The notes: a model not told the origin generated them from the sequence alone. Counted from the first letter of the stretch, positions 27,708 through 39,059 are shown. The stretch is DNA of 64,000 nucleotides from Streptomyces sp. AC1-42W (GCF_003248355.1 NZ_QKWY01000001.1:3678001-3742000), one strand, 5' to 3'. Program-made: numbers and translations.

Positions 27708-27726
<19 letters not shown>
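26791..27726 (+). CDS. MpaB/DUF2236 family oxygenase
   Basis: A 311-residue protein of the DUF2236 family, which includes heme oxygenases such as rubber oxygenase LcpK30 and fungal MpaB. It opens with ASVTWQLHADPMMWIAGVRA; LHLQALHPLAVRGVTQNSDF and LRSGYPLTARQADRYI are conserved blocks, and HCAEADS contains a His likely to matter for heme. GGGAGGG lies 7 bases before ATG 26791. The 3' end overlaps the kinase gene by 19 bases, so the two are probably translationally coupled. The substrate is unknown. Confidence 0.85.
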
Positions 27727-29789
<2,063 letters not shown>

Positions 29790-29844
29790 CACCGGTACGG
29801 GGCAGGCGGCCGGGCCCGCCCGCCCCGCGTCCCCGGAGGGCCGG

Positions 29845-31674
29845 TCAGTCGGCCGACGCCACCCAGCCGTCCGCCTCGATGCGCCGGGCGTCCGGCGCCC
29901 TGCTCTCGTCGAAGACCGTACGGCCGCCGTCCTCGACCCTGATGGCGTCCACGTACACGCCCCTGCCCACGTACAGCTGATCCGTGGTGCAGCGCCATCT
30001 GAGCCGGACCCCGGCACCCCGCAGACCGCCGAGAGCGGCGTCCAGGCGGTGCCAGACGCGGCCCGACCAGCCGGAGAGCGAGCCGTCCGGATGCTCCTCG
30101 GGCCGGGCGCCCCGGTCCCGGCCGGTGGCGGTGGTGGTGAACGGGACCGGCCGCCAGGTGGCCCCGGCGTCCGTCGAGGACTCCAGGAGCAGGAAGTCCG
30201 ACGCCGGTTCGGTGTCCCACCACAGCGCGCAGGTCAGCCGGGCCCGCGAGGAGGCGAGGGCCAGCGGCGGCAGCGCCAGGGTCGCCGTGGTGGCGCTCTC
30301 CATCCCGGAGAACCACGCCGTACGGCCGCGGGCCGGCCGGACGGCGACGGCCCGCGCCATCTGGTTGGCGGTGGCCACGCGCGGCGCGCTGCCGGAGCGC
30401 CAGCCGCGCACCGGGTGCACGGAGTTGCCGAGGACGATCAGGAACGAGTCCGTCGTCGGGTCCAGGACCAGGCTCGTCCCGGTGAAGCCCGTATGCCCCG
30501 CCGTACGCGGCGTGGCCATGGCGCCCATGTACCAGTGCTGGTAGAGCTCGAAGCCCAGGCCGTGCTCGTCACCGGGGAACGCCGTGTTGAAGTCGGTGAA
30601 GAGCAGATCGACGGAGTCCTCCGCGAGGATGCGGGCCCGGCCGTACACCCCGCCGTTGAGCAGGGTGCGCGCCAGGATCGCGAGGTCCCAGGCGCAGGAG
30701 AACACCCCGGCGTGCCCGGCGACCCCGTCCAGGCTGTACGCGTTCTCGTCGTGCACCTCGCCCCAGACCAGGCCCCGTTCCAGGCCGGACCAGGGCTGCC
30801 GGGCGTCCTCGGTGGCGGCGATCTTCGGCTTCCAGGAGGGGGGCGGGTTGTACCGGGTGCGCCGCATGCCGAGCGGGGCGGTGATCCGCTCGCGCAGCAG
30901 TACGTCCAGGGACAGCCCGGTCAGCTTCTCCAGGACCAGCTGGAGCGAGATCAGGTTCAGGTCGGAGTAGAGGTAGGCCGTACCGGGCGCACTGGCCGGC
31001 TCCTCGTTCCACAGCAGCTCCAGCTTCCCTTCCCGCGTCGGCGCGAGGTAGAGCGGAATCCAGGCCCGGAACCCCGAGGTGTGGGTGAGGAGCTGGCGGA
31101 TGGTGATGTCCTGCTTGCCGCCGCGGGCGAAGTCCGGCAGATAGGAGGCGACCGGGGCCTCCAGCTCCAGCGCGCCGCGCTCGATCTGCTGCACGGCCAG
31201 GATCGAGGTGAACAGCTTCGAGACCGACGCCAGGTCGAAGACCGTGTCCCCGGCCATCGGGATCTGCCGGTCCGGGGGGAACTCCACGCCGGTGTCGGTC
31301 TTCTCGTCGTACGCCGAGTAGCGCACCGCCTTGCCGATCGGCCGGTGCAGCGCCACCGTCCCGCCCCGGCCCGCGAGCAGCACGGCGCCCGCGTACCAGG
31401 GGTGGCGGGGCGAGGCGTCCAGATAGCGCTCCGCCTCCGTCACCAGCCGGTCGAGCGGCTCGGACAGCAGTCCGGCACGGGCCGCCGACCCGTACCGCAG
31501 CGTCGGCCGGGCACCCCGGCCCGTGTTCGTCTCCGGCGACGTCGCCTCCGACTCCGTGGCGGACGCCGTGCCCGCGAAGGGGATGGGCGCCAGGGCGAGT
31601 GCCCCGCCCAGGGCCAGCATCCCACCTCCGAGCCGCCTTCTGCTGATGCCCCCGCCTGCCGTGTCCCGCGTCAT
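29845..31674 (-). CDS. Tat-exported serine hydrolase (beta-lactamase/PBP4 fold)
   Basis: A 609-residue extracellular serine hydrolase. The twin-arginine signal is SRRRLGGGMLALGGALALAP. The nucleophile is Ser150 with Lys153 (DLASVSKLF). The YxN-type motif appears as YSDLNLIS, and HTGFTG is the third element. The last 170 residues are a beta-rich domain (residues about 430-609) that may bind cell wall or sugar. Such large enzymes in Streptomyces are usually peptidoglycan-linked peptidases or esterases. No murQ or regulator gene is adjacent, but its promoter carries an inverted repeat. Confidence 0.88.
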   Translation of the reverse strand: MTRDTAGGGISRRRLGGGMLALGGALALAPIPFAGTASATESEATSPETNTGRGARPTLRYGSAARAGLLSEPLDRLVTEAERYLDASPRHPWYAGAVLLAGRGGTVALHRPIGKAVRYSAYDEKTDTGVEFPPDRQIPMAGDTVFDLASVSKLFTSILAVQQIERGALELEAPVASYLPDFARGGKQDITIRQLLTHTSGFRAWIPLYLAPTREGKLELLWNEEPASAPGTAYLYSDLNLISLQLVLEKLTGLSLDVLLRERITAPLGMRRTRYNPPPSWKPKIAATEDARQPWSGLERGLVWGEVHDENAYSLDGVAGHAGVFSCAWDLAILARTLLNGGVYGRARILAEDSVDLLFTDFNTAFPGDEHGLGFELYQHWYMGAMATPRTAGHTGFTGTSLVLDPTTDSFLIVLGNSVHPVRGWRSGSAPRVATANQMARAVAVRPARGRTAWFSGMESATTATLALPPLALASSRARLTCALWWDTEPASDFLLLESSTDAGATWRPVPFTTTATGRDRGARPEEHPDGSLSGWSGRVWHRLDAALGGLRGAGVRLRWRCTTDQLYVGRGVYVDAIRVEDGGRTVFDESRAPDARRIEADGWVASAD

Positions 31675-31696
31675 CCGCGATCCCTTCCCACTGCCT

Positions 31697-31709
31697 GAAA
31701 GTTACTTTC
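31697..31709. promoter_or_regulatory. Inverted repeat upstream of the serine hydrolase
   Basis: GAAAG-TTA-CTTTC is a perfect inverted repeat 23 bases before the hydrolase start codon, in an AT-rich patch. A second half-site-like TGAAACTT occurs about 30 bases further upstream. Its form resembles operators of RpiR/MurR-type regulators of amino-sugar genes, which is my inference. Confidence 0.5.
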
Positions 31710-31903
31710 GAAATCTCTTCCGAGCGTGAAACTTCCTGCCGAAGCAGAGGGTACTGTCACCACCCGCCGCGCCGAAGAGGGCGGCGCCGCAATAAATCTG
31801 ACGCATCGTCATACGTACTGCGGGAGGGGACGGGTACGGCGTGCCGCCCGGCCCGGCGGGGGAGACCCTTGACCACCGCGCCCCGGCCACCCAGGATCAC
31901 GCC

Positions 31904-33403
31904 ATGACCGGTGTACGCAGCAGCACAGTCGACGGCGTCGTGACCCGCAGCGCACGGCGCACCCCCGAACGGACCGCCCTGCGGTACGCCGACCGGGCCT
32001 GGACCTACCGCGAGCTCGACGCGGCCGTCACCACCGCGGCCGCCGTCCTCACCGAGGACCACGGACTGCGTCCGGGGGACCGGGTCGCCGCCTACGCCCA
32101 CAACTCGGACGCGTATCTGATCGCGTTCCTCGCCTGCGCCCGCGCCGGCCTGGTCCACGTCCCGGTCAACCAGAACCTCACCGGCGACGACCTGGCGTAC
32201 ATCCTGAACCAGTCCGGCAGCTCCCTGGTCCTGACCGACCCGGCCCTGGCGGACCGGCTCCCGGAGGGCTTCGCCGTACGGGCGCTGCGCGACGCCGGGG
32301 ACTCGCTGCTGACCGGCCTCGCCACCCCGCGCCCCTTCGCCCCCGCGCACGAGCCGGGCGCCGACGGCCTGGTCCAGCTGCTCTACACCTCCGGGACGAC
32401 CGCGCTCCCCAAGGGCGCGATGATGACCAACGGCGCCCTCGTCCACGAGTACGTCAGCGCCGTCACCGCCCTCGACCTGCGCGCAGGCGACCGGCCCGTC
32501 CACGCGCTGCCGCTGTACCACTCGGCGCAGATGCACGTCTTCCTGCTGCCCTATCTCGCGGTGGGCGCCGAGAACACCGTCCTGGACGCCCCCGACCCGG
32601 CCCGGATCTTCGAGCTGGTCGAGTCCGGGCGGGCCGACAGCCTCTTCGCCCCGCCCACCGTGTGGATCGGCCTCGCCAACCACCCCGAGTTCGCCTCCCG
32701 CGACCTGGGCGGGCTGCGCAAGGCGTACTACGGGGCGTCGATCATGCCCGTCCCGGTGCTGGAGCGCCTGCGCGGCCGGCTGCCCCGGCTGGCCTTCTAC
32801 AACTGCTTCGGGCAGAGCGAGATCGGCCCGCTGGCCACCGTGCTGGGGCCCGACGAGCACGAGGGCCGGATGGACTCCTGCGGCAGGCCCGTCCTCTTCG
32901 TCGAGGCCAGGATCGTGGACGAGAACGGCGCCGAGGTGCCCGACGGCACCGCCGGCGAGGTGGTCTACCGCTCGCCCCAGCTGTGCTCCGGCTACTGGGA
33001 CAAGCCCGAGGAGAGCGCCGAGGCGTTCCGCGACGGCTGGTTCCACTCCGGCGACCTCGCCGTCCGTGACGCCGAGGGCTACTTCACGGTCGTGGACCGG
33101 GTGAAGGACGTCATCAACTCCGGCGGGGTGCTCGTCGCGTCCCGGCAGGTCGAGGACGCCCTCTACACCCACCCCGCCGTCGCCGAGACGGCCGTCGTCG
33201 GGCTGCCCGACGAGCGCTGGATCGAGGCCGTCACCGCCGTCGTCGTCCTCAAGGGCGAGGCCACCGAGGAGGAACTGATCGGCCACGCCCGCGAACGTCT
33301 CGCCCACTTCAAGGCCCCGAAGCGGATCGTGTTCGCGGACGGCCTCCCGCGTAACGCCAGCGGCAAGATCCTCAAGCGCGAACTGCGCGACCGCCTGGCC
33401 TGA
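31904..33403 (+). CDS. Acyl-CoA synthetase (AMP-binding enzyme)
   Basis: A 499-residue adenylate-forming ligase that activates a carboxylic acid with ATP and CoA. The P-loop motif is LYTSGTTALPKGAMM near residue 163, the A5 motif is NCFGQSEIG, the A7 motif is FHSGDLAV, and the C-terminal catalytic Lys lies in NASGKILKRELR. Length and motifs fit a FadD-type long- or medium-chain acyl-CoA ligase. ATG 31904 was chosen because 31841 gives an unlike N-terminus. No beta-oxidation genes are adjacent. Confidence 0.9.
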   Translation: MTGVRSSTVDGVVTRSARRTPERTALRYADRAWTYRELDAAVTTAAAVLTEDHGLRPGDRVAAYAHNSDAYLIAFLACARAGLVHVPVNQNLTGDDLAYILNQSGSSLVLTDPALADRLPEGFAVRALRDAGDSLLTGLATPRPFAPAHEPGADGLVQLLYTSGTTALPKGAMMTNGALVHEYVSAVTALDLRAGDRPVHALPLYHSAQMHVFLLPYLAVGAENTVLDAPDPARIFELVESGRADSLFAPPTVWIGLANHPEFASRDLGGLRKAYYGASIMPVPVLERLRGRLPRLAFYNCFGQSEIGPLATVLGPDEHEGRMDSCGRPVLFVEARIVDENGAEVPDGTAGEVVYRSPQLCSGYWDKPEESAEAFRDGWFHSGDLAVRDAEGYFTVVDRVKDVINSGGVLVASRQVEDALYTHPAVAETAVVGLPDERWIEAVTAVVVLKGEATEEELIGHARERLAHFKAPKRIVFADGLPRNASGKILKRELRDRLA

Positions 33404-33418
33404 CGGCGGCCGGCGCGC

Positions 33419-34201
33419 TCACGCCCGCCCCCGCACGCGGCCGACGCCCGCGTAGATGGTGTCGGGGATCTCCCCGTGCTCCGGGGCGGGCGTGCCGTGC
33501 CAGTGCGGGGCGGCCACCAGACCGGGTGCGACCAGGTCGAGCCCGTCGAAGAAGCGGGCCACCTCCGCACCGCTGCGCGGCTGCAGCGTGATGCCGCTCG
33601 ACCGGTAGCGGGCCAGCGCCTCCTGGTGGGCGGCGAGGAAGTCCACGGTGAAGTGGGAGAGCGCCAGGCAGCTGCCGGCCGGTAGCGCGTCGACCAGCGT
33701 GCGGGTGATGCCGTACGGATCGTCCGAGTCGGCCAGGAAGTGCATCAGGGCGATCATCGAGAGCGCCACGGGCCGCTCGAAGTCCAGCACCGTACGGGCG
33801 TGGTCGAGGATCTTCTCCGGAGCGCGCACATCGGCTTTCAGATAGTCGGTGACGCCCTCCGGGGTGCTGACGAGCAGCGCCTCCGCGTGCCGCAGAACGA
33901 TCGGATCGTTGTCCGTGTACACGATCCGGGCCGCCGGGGTGATCTCCTGGACGATCTGGTGGAGGTTCGGCCGGGTCGGGATGCCGGTTCCGATGTCCAG
34001 GAACTGGTCGATGCCCTCCCGCGCCGCCCAGGCGGCCGCCCGGTGCATGAAGGAACGGTTCTGCGCGACGCCCACCTTCGCCGGCTCCGGCATCTGCTCG
34101 CCGAGTGCCTGGTCGACGGGGTAGTGATCCTTGCCGCCCAGGAGGTAGTCGTAGACACGGGCCGGATGCGGCCTGCTGGTGTCGATCTGACCTGCCGTCA
34201 T
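33419..34201 (-). CDS. DUF574 (Methyltransf_19) SAM-dependent methyltransferase
   Basis: A 260-residue protein of the actinobacterial DUF574 family. The start TSRPHPARVYDYLLGGKDHY is the family signature, and FLDIGTGIPTRPNLHQI is the AdoMet motif. ALSMIALMHFLADSDDPYG is the conserved centre. Streptomyces genomes have many copies, usually beside regulator clusters. The substrate is unknown. ATG 34201 gives the standard N-terminus. Confidence 0.9.
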   Translation of the reverse strand: MTAGQIDTSRPHPARVYDYLLGGKDHYPVDQALGEQMPEPAKVGVAQNRSFMHRAAAWAAREGIDQFLDIGTGIPTRPNLHQIVQEITPAARIVYTDNDPIVLRHAEALLVSTPEGVTDYLKADVRAPEKILDHARTVLDFERPVALSMIALMHFLADSDDPYGITRTLVDALPAGSCLALSHFTVDFLAAHQEALARYRSSGITLQPRSGAEVARFFDGLDLVAPGLVAAPHWHGTPAPEHGEIPDTIYAGVGRVRGRA

Positions 34202-34308
34202 GAGGCGCTTCCCAACCCTCGGGCCGGAGAACACGAGTCCCCCGGCGGACAATGGCTCACTCCGGCCATCCTGCCACAGCAACCCCGCCGGACAGCAGGC
34301 CAGTTGGC

Positions 34309-35637
34309 CTACTCGCCGCGCTCGTCCACGATCCGCCGGAATTTGCCCACCGACCGCTCCAGCGTCTCCGGATCGAGGATCTCCACGCCCACCGAGACAC
34401 CGATGCCGTCCTTGACGGCCGCCGCCACCGACGCTGCCGCCGCCGCCCGCTGCTCCGGCGTCGCCCCCGGCCGGGCCTCCGCCCGCACCGTCAGCACATC
34501 GAGCCTGCCCTCACGGGTGAGCCGGAGCTGGAAGTGCGGCGACACCCCCGGCGTCCGCAGCACGATCTCCTCGATCTGCGTGGGAAAGAGGTTCACCCCG
34601 CGCAGGATCACCAGATCGTCGCTGCGCCCGGTGACCCGCTCCATGCGCCGGAAGACCCGGGCCGTGCCGGGCAGTAGCCGGGTCAGGTCCCGCGTCCGGT
34701 ACCGGATCACCGGCATGGCCTCCTTGGTGAGCGAGGTGAACACCAGCTCGCCCTTCTGCCCCTCGGGCAGCACCTCCCCGGAGACCGGGTCGACCACCTC
34801 CGGATAGAAGTGGTCCTCCCAGATGTGCGGACCGTCCTTCGTCTCCACGCACTCCTGCGCCACGCCCGGCCCCATCACCTCCGACAGGCCGTAGATGTCC
34901 ACCGCGTCGATCGCGAACCGCTCCTCGATCTCGCGCCGCATCTCCCGCGTCCACGGCTCCGCCCCGAAGATCCCCGTCCGCAGCGAGGTCGACCGGGGAT
35001 CGACGCCCTGCCGCTCGAACTCGTCGAGGATGGTCAGCATGTACGAGGGCGTCACCATGATGATCTCGGGCCGGAAGTCCTGGATCAGCCGGACCTGGCG
35101 GGCCGTCATGCCGCCCGATGCCGGAATCACCGTGCACCCCAGCCGCTCCGCCCCGTAGTGCGCGCCCAGACCGCCGGTGAAGAGGCCGTAGCCGTACGCC
35201 ACATGCACCTTGTGACCCGGCCGCCCGCCCGCCGCCCGGATGGAGCGCGCCACCACGTCCGCCCAGACGTCCAGGTCCCCCTGCGTGTAGCCGACCACGG
35301 TCGGGCGTCCCGTCGTGCCGCTGGAGGCATGGACGCGACGGACCTCCGCCTCCGGTACCGCGAACATCCCGAACGGGTAGTTGTCCCGCAGGTCCGCCTT
35401 GGTGGTGAACGGGAACCGGGCCAGATCCGCCAGCGAACGGCAGTCCTCCGGCCGCAGCCCCGCCCGGTCGAACGCCGTCCGGTAGTGCGCGACGTTCTCG
35501 TACGCGTGGCGCAGCGTGGCCCGCAGCCGCTCCAGCTGAAGGGCTTCGAGCCCGTCGCGGCTCATCCGTTCCGCCGCGTCCGGCAGAGCCGTCATGCGGG
35601 CCACCCCGTTCCGTACGCCGTGCGGACGACCGATCAT
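34309..35637 (-). CDS. paaK: Phenylacetate-CoA ligase family protein (PaaK)
   Basis: A 442-residue adenylate-forming enzyme that converts phenylacetate to phenylacetyl-CoA, the entry step of aerobic phenylacetate catabolism. The P-loop is VHASSGTTGRPTVVGYT, the A5-type motif is DIYGLSEVMGPG, and RRIVDERGE ends the protein. GGAGGAG lies 8 bases before ATG 35637; ATG 35595 would give the more common shorter start. No paaABCDE genes are present, so it may act alone on another aryl acid. A TetR-type operator overlaps the start. Confidence 0.9.
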   Translation of the reverse strand: MIGRPHGVRNGVARMTALPDAAERMSRDGLEALQLERLRATLRHAYENVAHYRTAFDRAGLRPEDCRSLADLARFPFTTKADLRDNYPFGMFAVPEAEVRRVHASSGTTGRPTVVGYTQGDLDVWADVVARSIRAAGGRPGHKVHVAYGYGLFTGGLGAHYGAERLGCTVIPASGGMTARQVRLIQDFRPEIIMVTPSYMLTILDEFERQGVDPRSTSLRTGIFGAEPWTREMRREIEERFAIDAVDIYGLSEVMGPGVAQECVETKDGPHIWEDHFYPEVVDPVSGEVLPEGQKGELVFTSLTKEAMPVIRYRTRDLTRLLPGTARVFRRMERVTGRSDDLVILRGVNLFPTQIEEIVLRTPGVSPHFQLRLTREGRLDVLTVRAEARPGATPEQRAAAAASVAAAVKDGIGVSVGVEILDPETLERSVGKFRRIVDERGE

Positions 35638-35646
35638 TCGGTCGTC
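35625..35646 (-). promoter_or_regulatory. TetR-type operator over the paaK start
   Basis: GACGACCGA and its exact reverse complement TCGGTCGTC are separated by TCAT, giving a 22-base inverted repeat. It covers the ATG at 35637 and ends close to the ribosome-binding site. The ACCGA-N4-TCGGT core resembles PaaR-type (TetR family) operators of phenylacetate genes. A repressor here could block initiation or early elongation. Confidence 0.65.
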
Positions 35647-35774
35647 TCCTCCGGGAGCAGTAATGCAGGATCACGCACCCCCTGGCAAGGGGCGCGACGC
35701 ATCTCCGGGGCCCGGCCGCCACCAGGCTGCCCAACTCGCCCGCGTCACCCGGACGGCCCTGTTTGGATGGAGGC

Positions 35775-37298
35775 ATGCCGACCTTCCACACGTACGACGG
35801 AACCGAGCTGGCCTACCGCATCGCGGGGGAGGGAGCCCCGCTGATCTGCCTGCCGGGCGGAGCCATGCGGGCGAGCGCCTACCTCGGCACCCTCGGCGGC
35901 CTCGCCGCCCGCCGGCGGCTGATCCTCCTCGATCCGCGCGGCACCGGCGACTCCGCCGCCCCCGAGGACCCCGCCACCTACCGCTGCGACCGGCAGACCG
36001 ACGACATCGAGGCCCTGCGCACCCACCTCGGCCTCGACCGCGTCGACCTGCTCGCCCACTCCGCGGCCGGCGACCTCGCCGCGCTCTACGCCGCCCGCCA
36101 CCCGCACCGGCTGCGCAACCTCGTCCTGGTCGCCCCCACCACCCGCGCCGCCGGCCTGCCCGCCGCCGGCCGCGAGGCCCGCGAGACGGCCGCCCTGCGC
36201 GGCCCGGAACCCTGGTACGAGGACGCGCTCGCCGCCCTGGAGGAGATCTGGGCCGGCCGGCCGAGCGACGAACTGCGCGCCAGGACCCGGCCGTTCCTGT
36301 ACGCCCGCTGGGGCACCGCCGAACGCGCGCACGCGGCCGCCTCCGACGCGCAGATCAACGCCGAGGCCGCCGCCCGCTACGCCGCCCCGGGCGCCTTCGA
36401 CCCGGCCGCCACCGTCCCCGCCCTGCGCACCCTCCGGGCCCCCGTCCTCGTCCTGGCCGGAGAGTACGACACCGTCACCCCGCCCGGCCGGGCCGCCGGA
36501 CTGGCCGCGCTCTTCCCGCACGCGGAGTTCGCCGTGCAGCGCGGCGCCGCCCACTTCCCGTGGATCGACGACGCCGGAGCCTTCGCCCGCACCGTCGAGG
36601 CGTTCCTGGACCCCGAGGTGCACAGCGTCCTGGCCGGCGGCACCCGGCTCGCGTACCGCGTCTGGGGCGACCCCGCCGCACCGCCCGTCGTCCTCGCCCA
36701 CGGCCGCTGCGGCGACAGCCGCGACTGGGCCGGGATCGCCGCCCGGCTCGCCGCCACCCACCGCGTGTACGCCTTCGACTTCCGCGGCCACGGCCTCAGC
36801 GACTGGCCCGGCCGCTACAGCCTCGAACTGTTCCGCGACGACCTGCACGGCTTCCTGGAGGCCCGCAACCTCGCCGGCGCCACCGTCGTCGGGCACTCCA
36901 TGGGCGGCGCCGCCTCCTACCTGCTCGCCGGCCGCCACCCCGGCCTCATCGGCCGCCTGGTCCTGGAGGAGGCGCCGCTGCCCGTCCCGCTCGACCCGCC
37001 GCGCCCCGTCCCCGCGCACCCCGGCGGCGAGACGGACTTCGACTGGTCCCTCGTCCCGGCCGTCGACGCCCAACTCAACGCCCCGGACCCGGCCTCGCTG
37101 GATCTCCTCGGCGCCATCACCGCCCCCACCCTCGTCATCGGCGGCGGACCCCGCAGCCAGATCCGGCAGGAGGGCATGGCCGCGCTCGCCCGCCGCATCC
37201 CCGGTGCCCGGCTCGTCACCCTCGACGCCGGACATCTCGTACACACCGAACGACCGGAGGAATTCCTCGCGGCCCTCCGGTCGTTCGGCATCGGCTGA
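35775..37298 (+). CDS. Tandem alpha/beta hydrolase (two fused domains)
   Basis: A 507-residue protein with two alpha/beta hydrolase modules. Module 1 (about 1-280) has nucleophile Ser96 in AHSAAGD and a likely catalytic His in GAAHFPW. Module 2 (about 285-507) has Ser375 in GHSMGG and His in LDAGHLVHTE. DPRGTGDS and DFRGHGLSDWP are the usual HG-type loops. Normal family length is about 280, so this is a fusion of two complete enzymes. GGATGGAGG precedes ATG 35775. No substrate can be predicted. Confidence 0.88.
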   Translation: MPTFHTYDGTELAYRIAGEGAPLICLPGGAMRASAYLGTLGGLAARRRLILLDPRGTGDSAAPEDPATYRCDRQTDDIEALRTHLGLDRVDLLAHSAAGDLAALYAARHPHRLRNLVLVAPTTRAAGLPAAGREARETAALRGPEPWYEDALAALEEIWAGRPSDELRARTRPFLYARWGTAERAHAAASDAQINAEAAARYAAPGAFDPAATVPALRTLRAPVLVLAGEYDTVTPPGRAAGLAALFPHAEFAVQRGAAHFPWIDDAGAFARTVEAFLDPEVHSVLAGGTRLAYRVWGDPAAPPVVLAHGRCGDSRDWAGIAARLAATHRVYAFDFRGHGLSDWPGRYSLELFRDDLHGFLEARNLAGATVVGHSMGGAASYLLAGRHPGLIGRLVLEEAPLPVPLDPPRPVPAHPGGETDFDWSLVPAVDAQLNAPDPASLDLLGAITAPTLVIGGGPRSQIRQEGMAALARRIPGARLVTLDAGHLVHTERPEEFLAALRSFGIG

Positions 37299-37302
37299 CG
37301 GG

Positions 37303-37329
37303 CGGACCGGCCTCCCGGAGGCCGGTCCG
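37303..37329. terminator. Convergent terminator before the spore-pigment hydroxylase
   Basis: An inverted repeat with 13-base arms (37303-37315 and 37317-37329) around one base sits between two convergent stop codons. Confidence 0.75.
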
Positions 37330-37337
37330 GCAGCCGC

Positions 37338-38966
37338 TCAGTCCCGGCGCAGCAGCGTCACCAGCACCTCGTGCAGCGTCGCCGCGGCGTCCTCGGCGGC
37401 CGCCGGGGCACGCCAGGCGACGAACCCGTCGGGACGCACCAGGACCGCGCCGTCCCGCCCGGTCCCGTGCGCCCCGGCCCAGTCCGCCCCGTCCTCCGGT
37501 TCCAGCTCCGCGCCCGCGCCGATGCCGTACGCCTCCAGCCGCACGCCCAGCCGGTCCGCGACCTCCGACGCCGCCCGTCGCCACACCGTGTCGGAGCCGT
37601 CCGCGAGCAGCACGAACGAGCGCTCGTACAGATCCAGCGTGGAGATCCGCTCCCCGCCCCGGCGCAGCCACATGTGCGGCGCCCGGCTGCCCGGTTCACC
37701 CGTCAGCCGCATCCCGTCCGGCACCACCGCCGCGTCCGCCGGCACCCCCAGCACCGCGCCCGCCACATACCGGTAGCCCAGCGCCACGTTCAGCATCCCG
37801 CCCCGCTTGCCCCCGCCCACCGACGGCGGCGGCGCGTAACCGGGGTGGCTGTGCTCCCCGGACCGCGCCGACGCCCGCTCACCGGTCGCCCGCGCCACCG
37901 GGAGCCGCTCCTGCCCGTACGTCTCCAGCAGCCCCCGGCCCGCCTCGCCCCGCAGCACGGCGGCCAGCTTCCACGCCAGGTTGTGCGCGTCCTGGATGCC
38001 GGTGTTCGAGCCGAACGCCCCGGTCGGCGACATCTCGTGCGCCGAGTCACCGGCCAGGAACACCCGCCCCCGCCCATACCGCTCGGCCACCCGCTCGGCC
38101 GCGTGCCACGGCGCCTTCCCGGTGATCTCCACATCGATGTCCGGCGCGCCCACCGCGGTACGGATGTGGCGCGCGCACCGCTCGTCCGTGAAGTCCTCCA
38201 GCGTCTCACCCCGGTCCGGCTGCCACGGCGCGTGGAACACCCACTCCCGCTCGTTGTCCACCGGCAGCAGAGCGCCCTCCGCCTCCGGGTTCGTCAGATA
38301 GCACACGATGAAACGCCGCTCGCCCAGCACCTCCGCCAGCCCGCGCGACCGGAAGGTGACGCTCACGTTGTGGAACAGGTCGCCCGCCCCCGAACGGCCG
38401 ATCCCCAGCTGCTCGCGGACCGGGCTGCGCGGCCCGTCCGCCGCGATCAGATAGTCCGCCCGCACGGTCGTGTGCTCGCCGGTCTCCCGGTTCTTCAGCA
38501 CCGCGGAGACACCCGAGGCGTCCGGGTCGAAGGACAGCAGCTCCGTCGAGAACCGCAGATCGCCGCCCTGCTCCCGCGCCCGCTCCAGCAGCACCGGTTC
38601 CAGGTCGTTCTGGCTGCACAGGCACCAGCCCGTCGGGCTGAACCGGGCGAGCGCCCCGCCCGGATCGATCTCGCGCAGCAGCCACTCCTGGTCGTCCCCG
38701 GTCAGCGAACCCGCCTGCAGGATGCCGTGGTTGTCCGCCAGCACCGAGGCCGCCTCCCGGATGCCCCGCTCCACCCCCGCCCGGCGGAACACCTCCATCG
38801 TCCGCACGTTGTTGCCCCGGCCACGCGGATGCGTCGAGGTGGCCGCGTGCTTCTCGACCAGCAGGTGCTCGACGCCGAGCCGGCCGAGGAAGAGGGAAGC
38901 GGACAGCCCCACCAGCGAGCCGCCCACGATGAGGACCGGTACATGGAGATCGACGTTCTCGTTCAT
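37338..38966 (-). CDS. whiE-ORFVIII: FAD-dependent monooxygenase of the spore-pigment cluster (WhiE ORFVIII type)
   Basis: A 542-residue aromatic polyketide hydroxylase (class A flavoprotein of the RdmE/PgaE type). The FAD motif is VLIVGGSLVGLSASLFLGR at residues 10-28, the second FAD contact is FLAGDSAHEMSPTGAFGSNT, and SPTGWCLCSQNDLEPVL is typical of the substrate side. The C-terminal 100 residues form a thioredoxin-like domain as in this class. It is divergent from the polyketide operon, as whiE ORFVIII is in S. coelicolor. It probably oxygenates the spore-pigment polyketide late in sporulation. Confidence 0.88.
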   Translation of the reverse strand: MNENVDLHVPVLIVGGSLVGLSASLFLGRLGVEHLLVEKHAATSTHPRGRGNNVRTMEVFRRAGVERGIREAASVLADNHGILQAGSLTGDDQEWLLREIDPGGALARFSPTGWCLCSQNDLEPVLLERAREQGGDLRFSTELLSFDPDASGVSAVLKNRETGEHTTVRADYLIAADGPRSPVREQLGIGRSGAGDLFHNVSVTFRSRGLAEVLGERRFIVCYLTNPEAEGALLPVDNEREWVFHAPWQPDRGETLEDFTDERCARHIRTAVGAPDIDVEITGKAPWHAAERVAERYGRGRVFLAGDSAHEMSPTGAFGSNTGIQDAHNLAWKLAAVLRGEAGRGLLETYGQERLPVARATGERASARSGEHSHPGYAPPPSVGGGKRGGMLNVALGYRYVAGAVLGVPADAAVVPDGMRLTGEPGSRAPHMWLRRGGERISTLDLYERSFVLLADGSDTVWRRAASEVADRLGVRLEAYGIGAGAELEPEDGADWAGAHGTGRDGAVLVRPDGFVAWRAPAAAEDAAATLHEVLVTLLRRD

Positions 38967-38986
38967 CAGTTGCTCCAGCTCCGACG

Positions 38987-39059
38987 CCGTTCAGATGCGT
39001 TGTCCATGCCCGGCCCGCGGCCCGCTCGGAGCCCTTGGGACGCCTGCTCACCTGAACGG
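38987..39059. promoter_or_regulatory. Divergent control region of the spore-pigment genes
   Basis: The 188-base gap between ORFVIII and ORFI contains an inverted pair CCGTTCAG (38987-38994) and CTGAACGG (39052-39059). In S. coelicolor the whiE operon and ORFVIII each have a developmentally timed promoter, the ORFVIII one depending on SigF. I could not place a convincing -10/-35 here. Confidence 0.35.
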
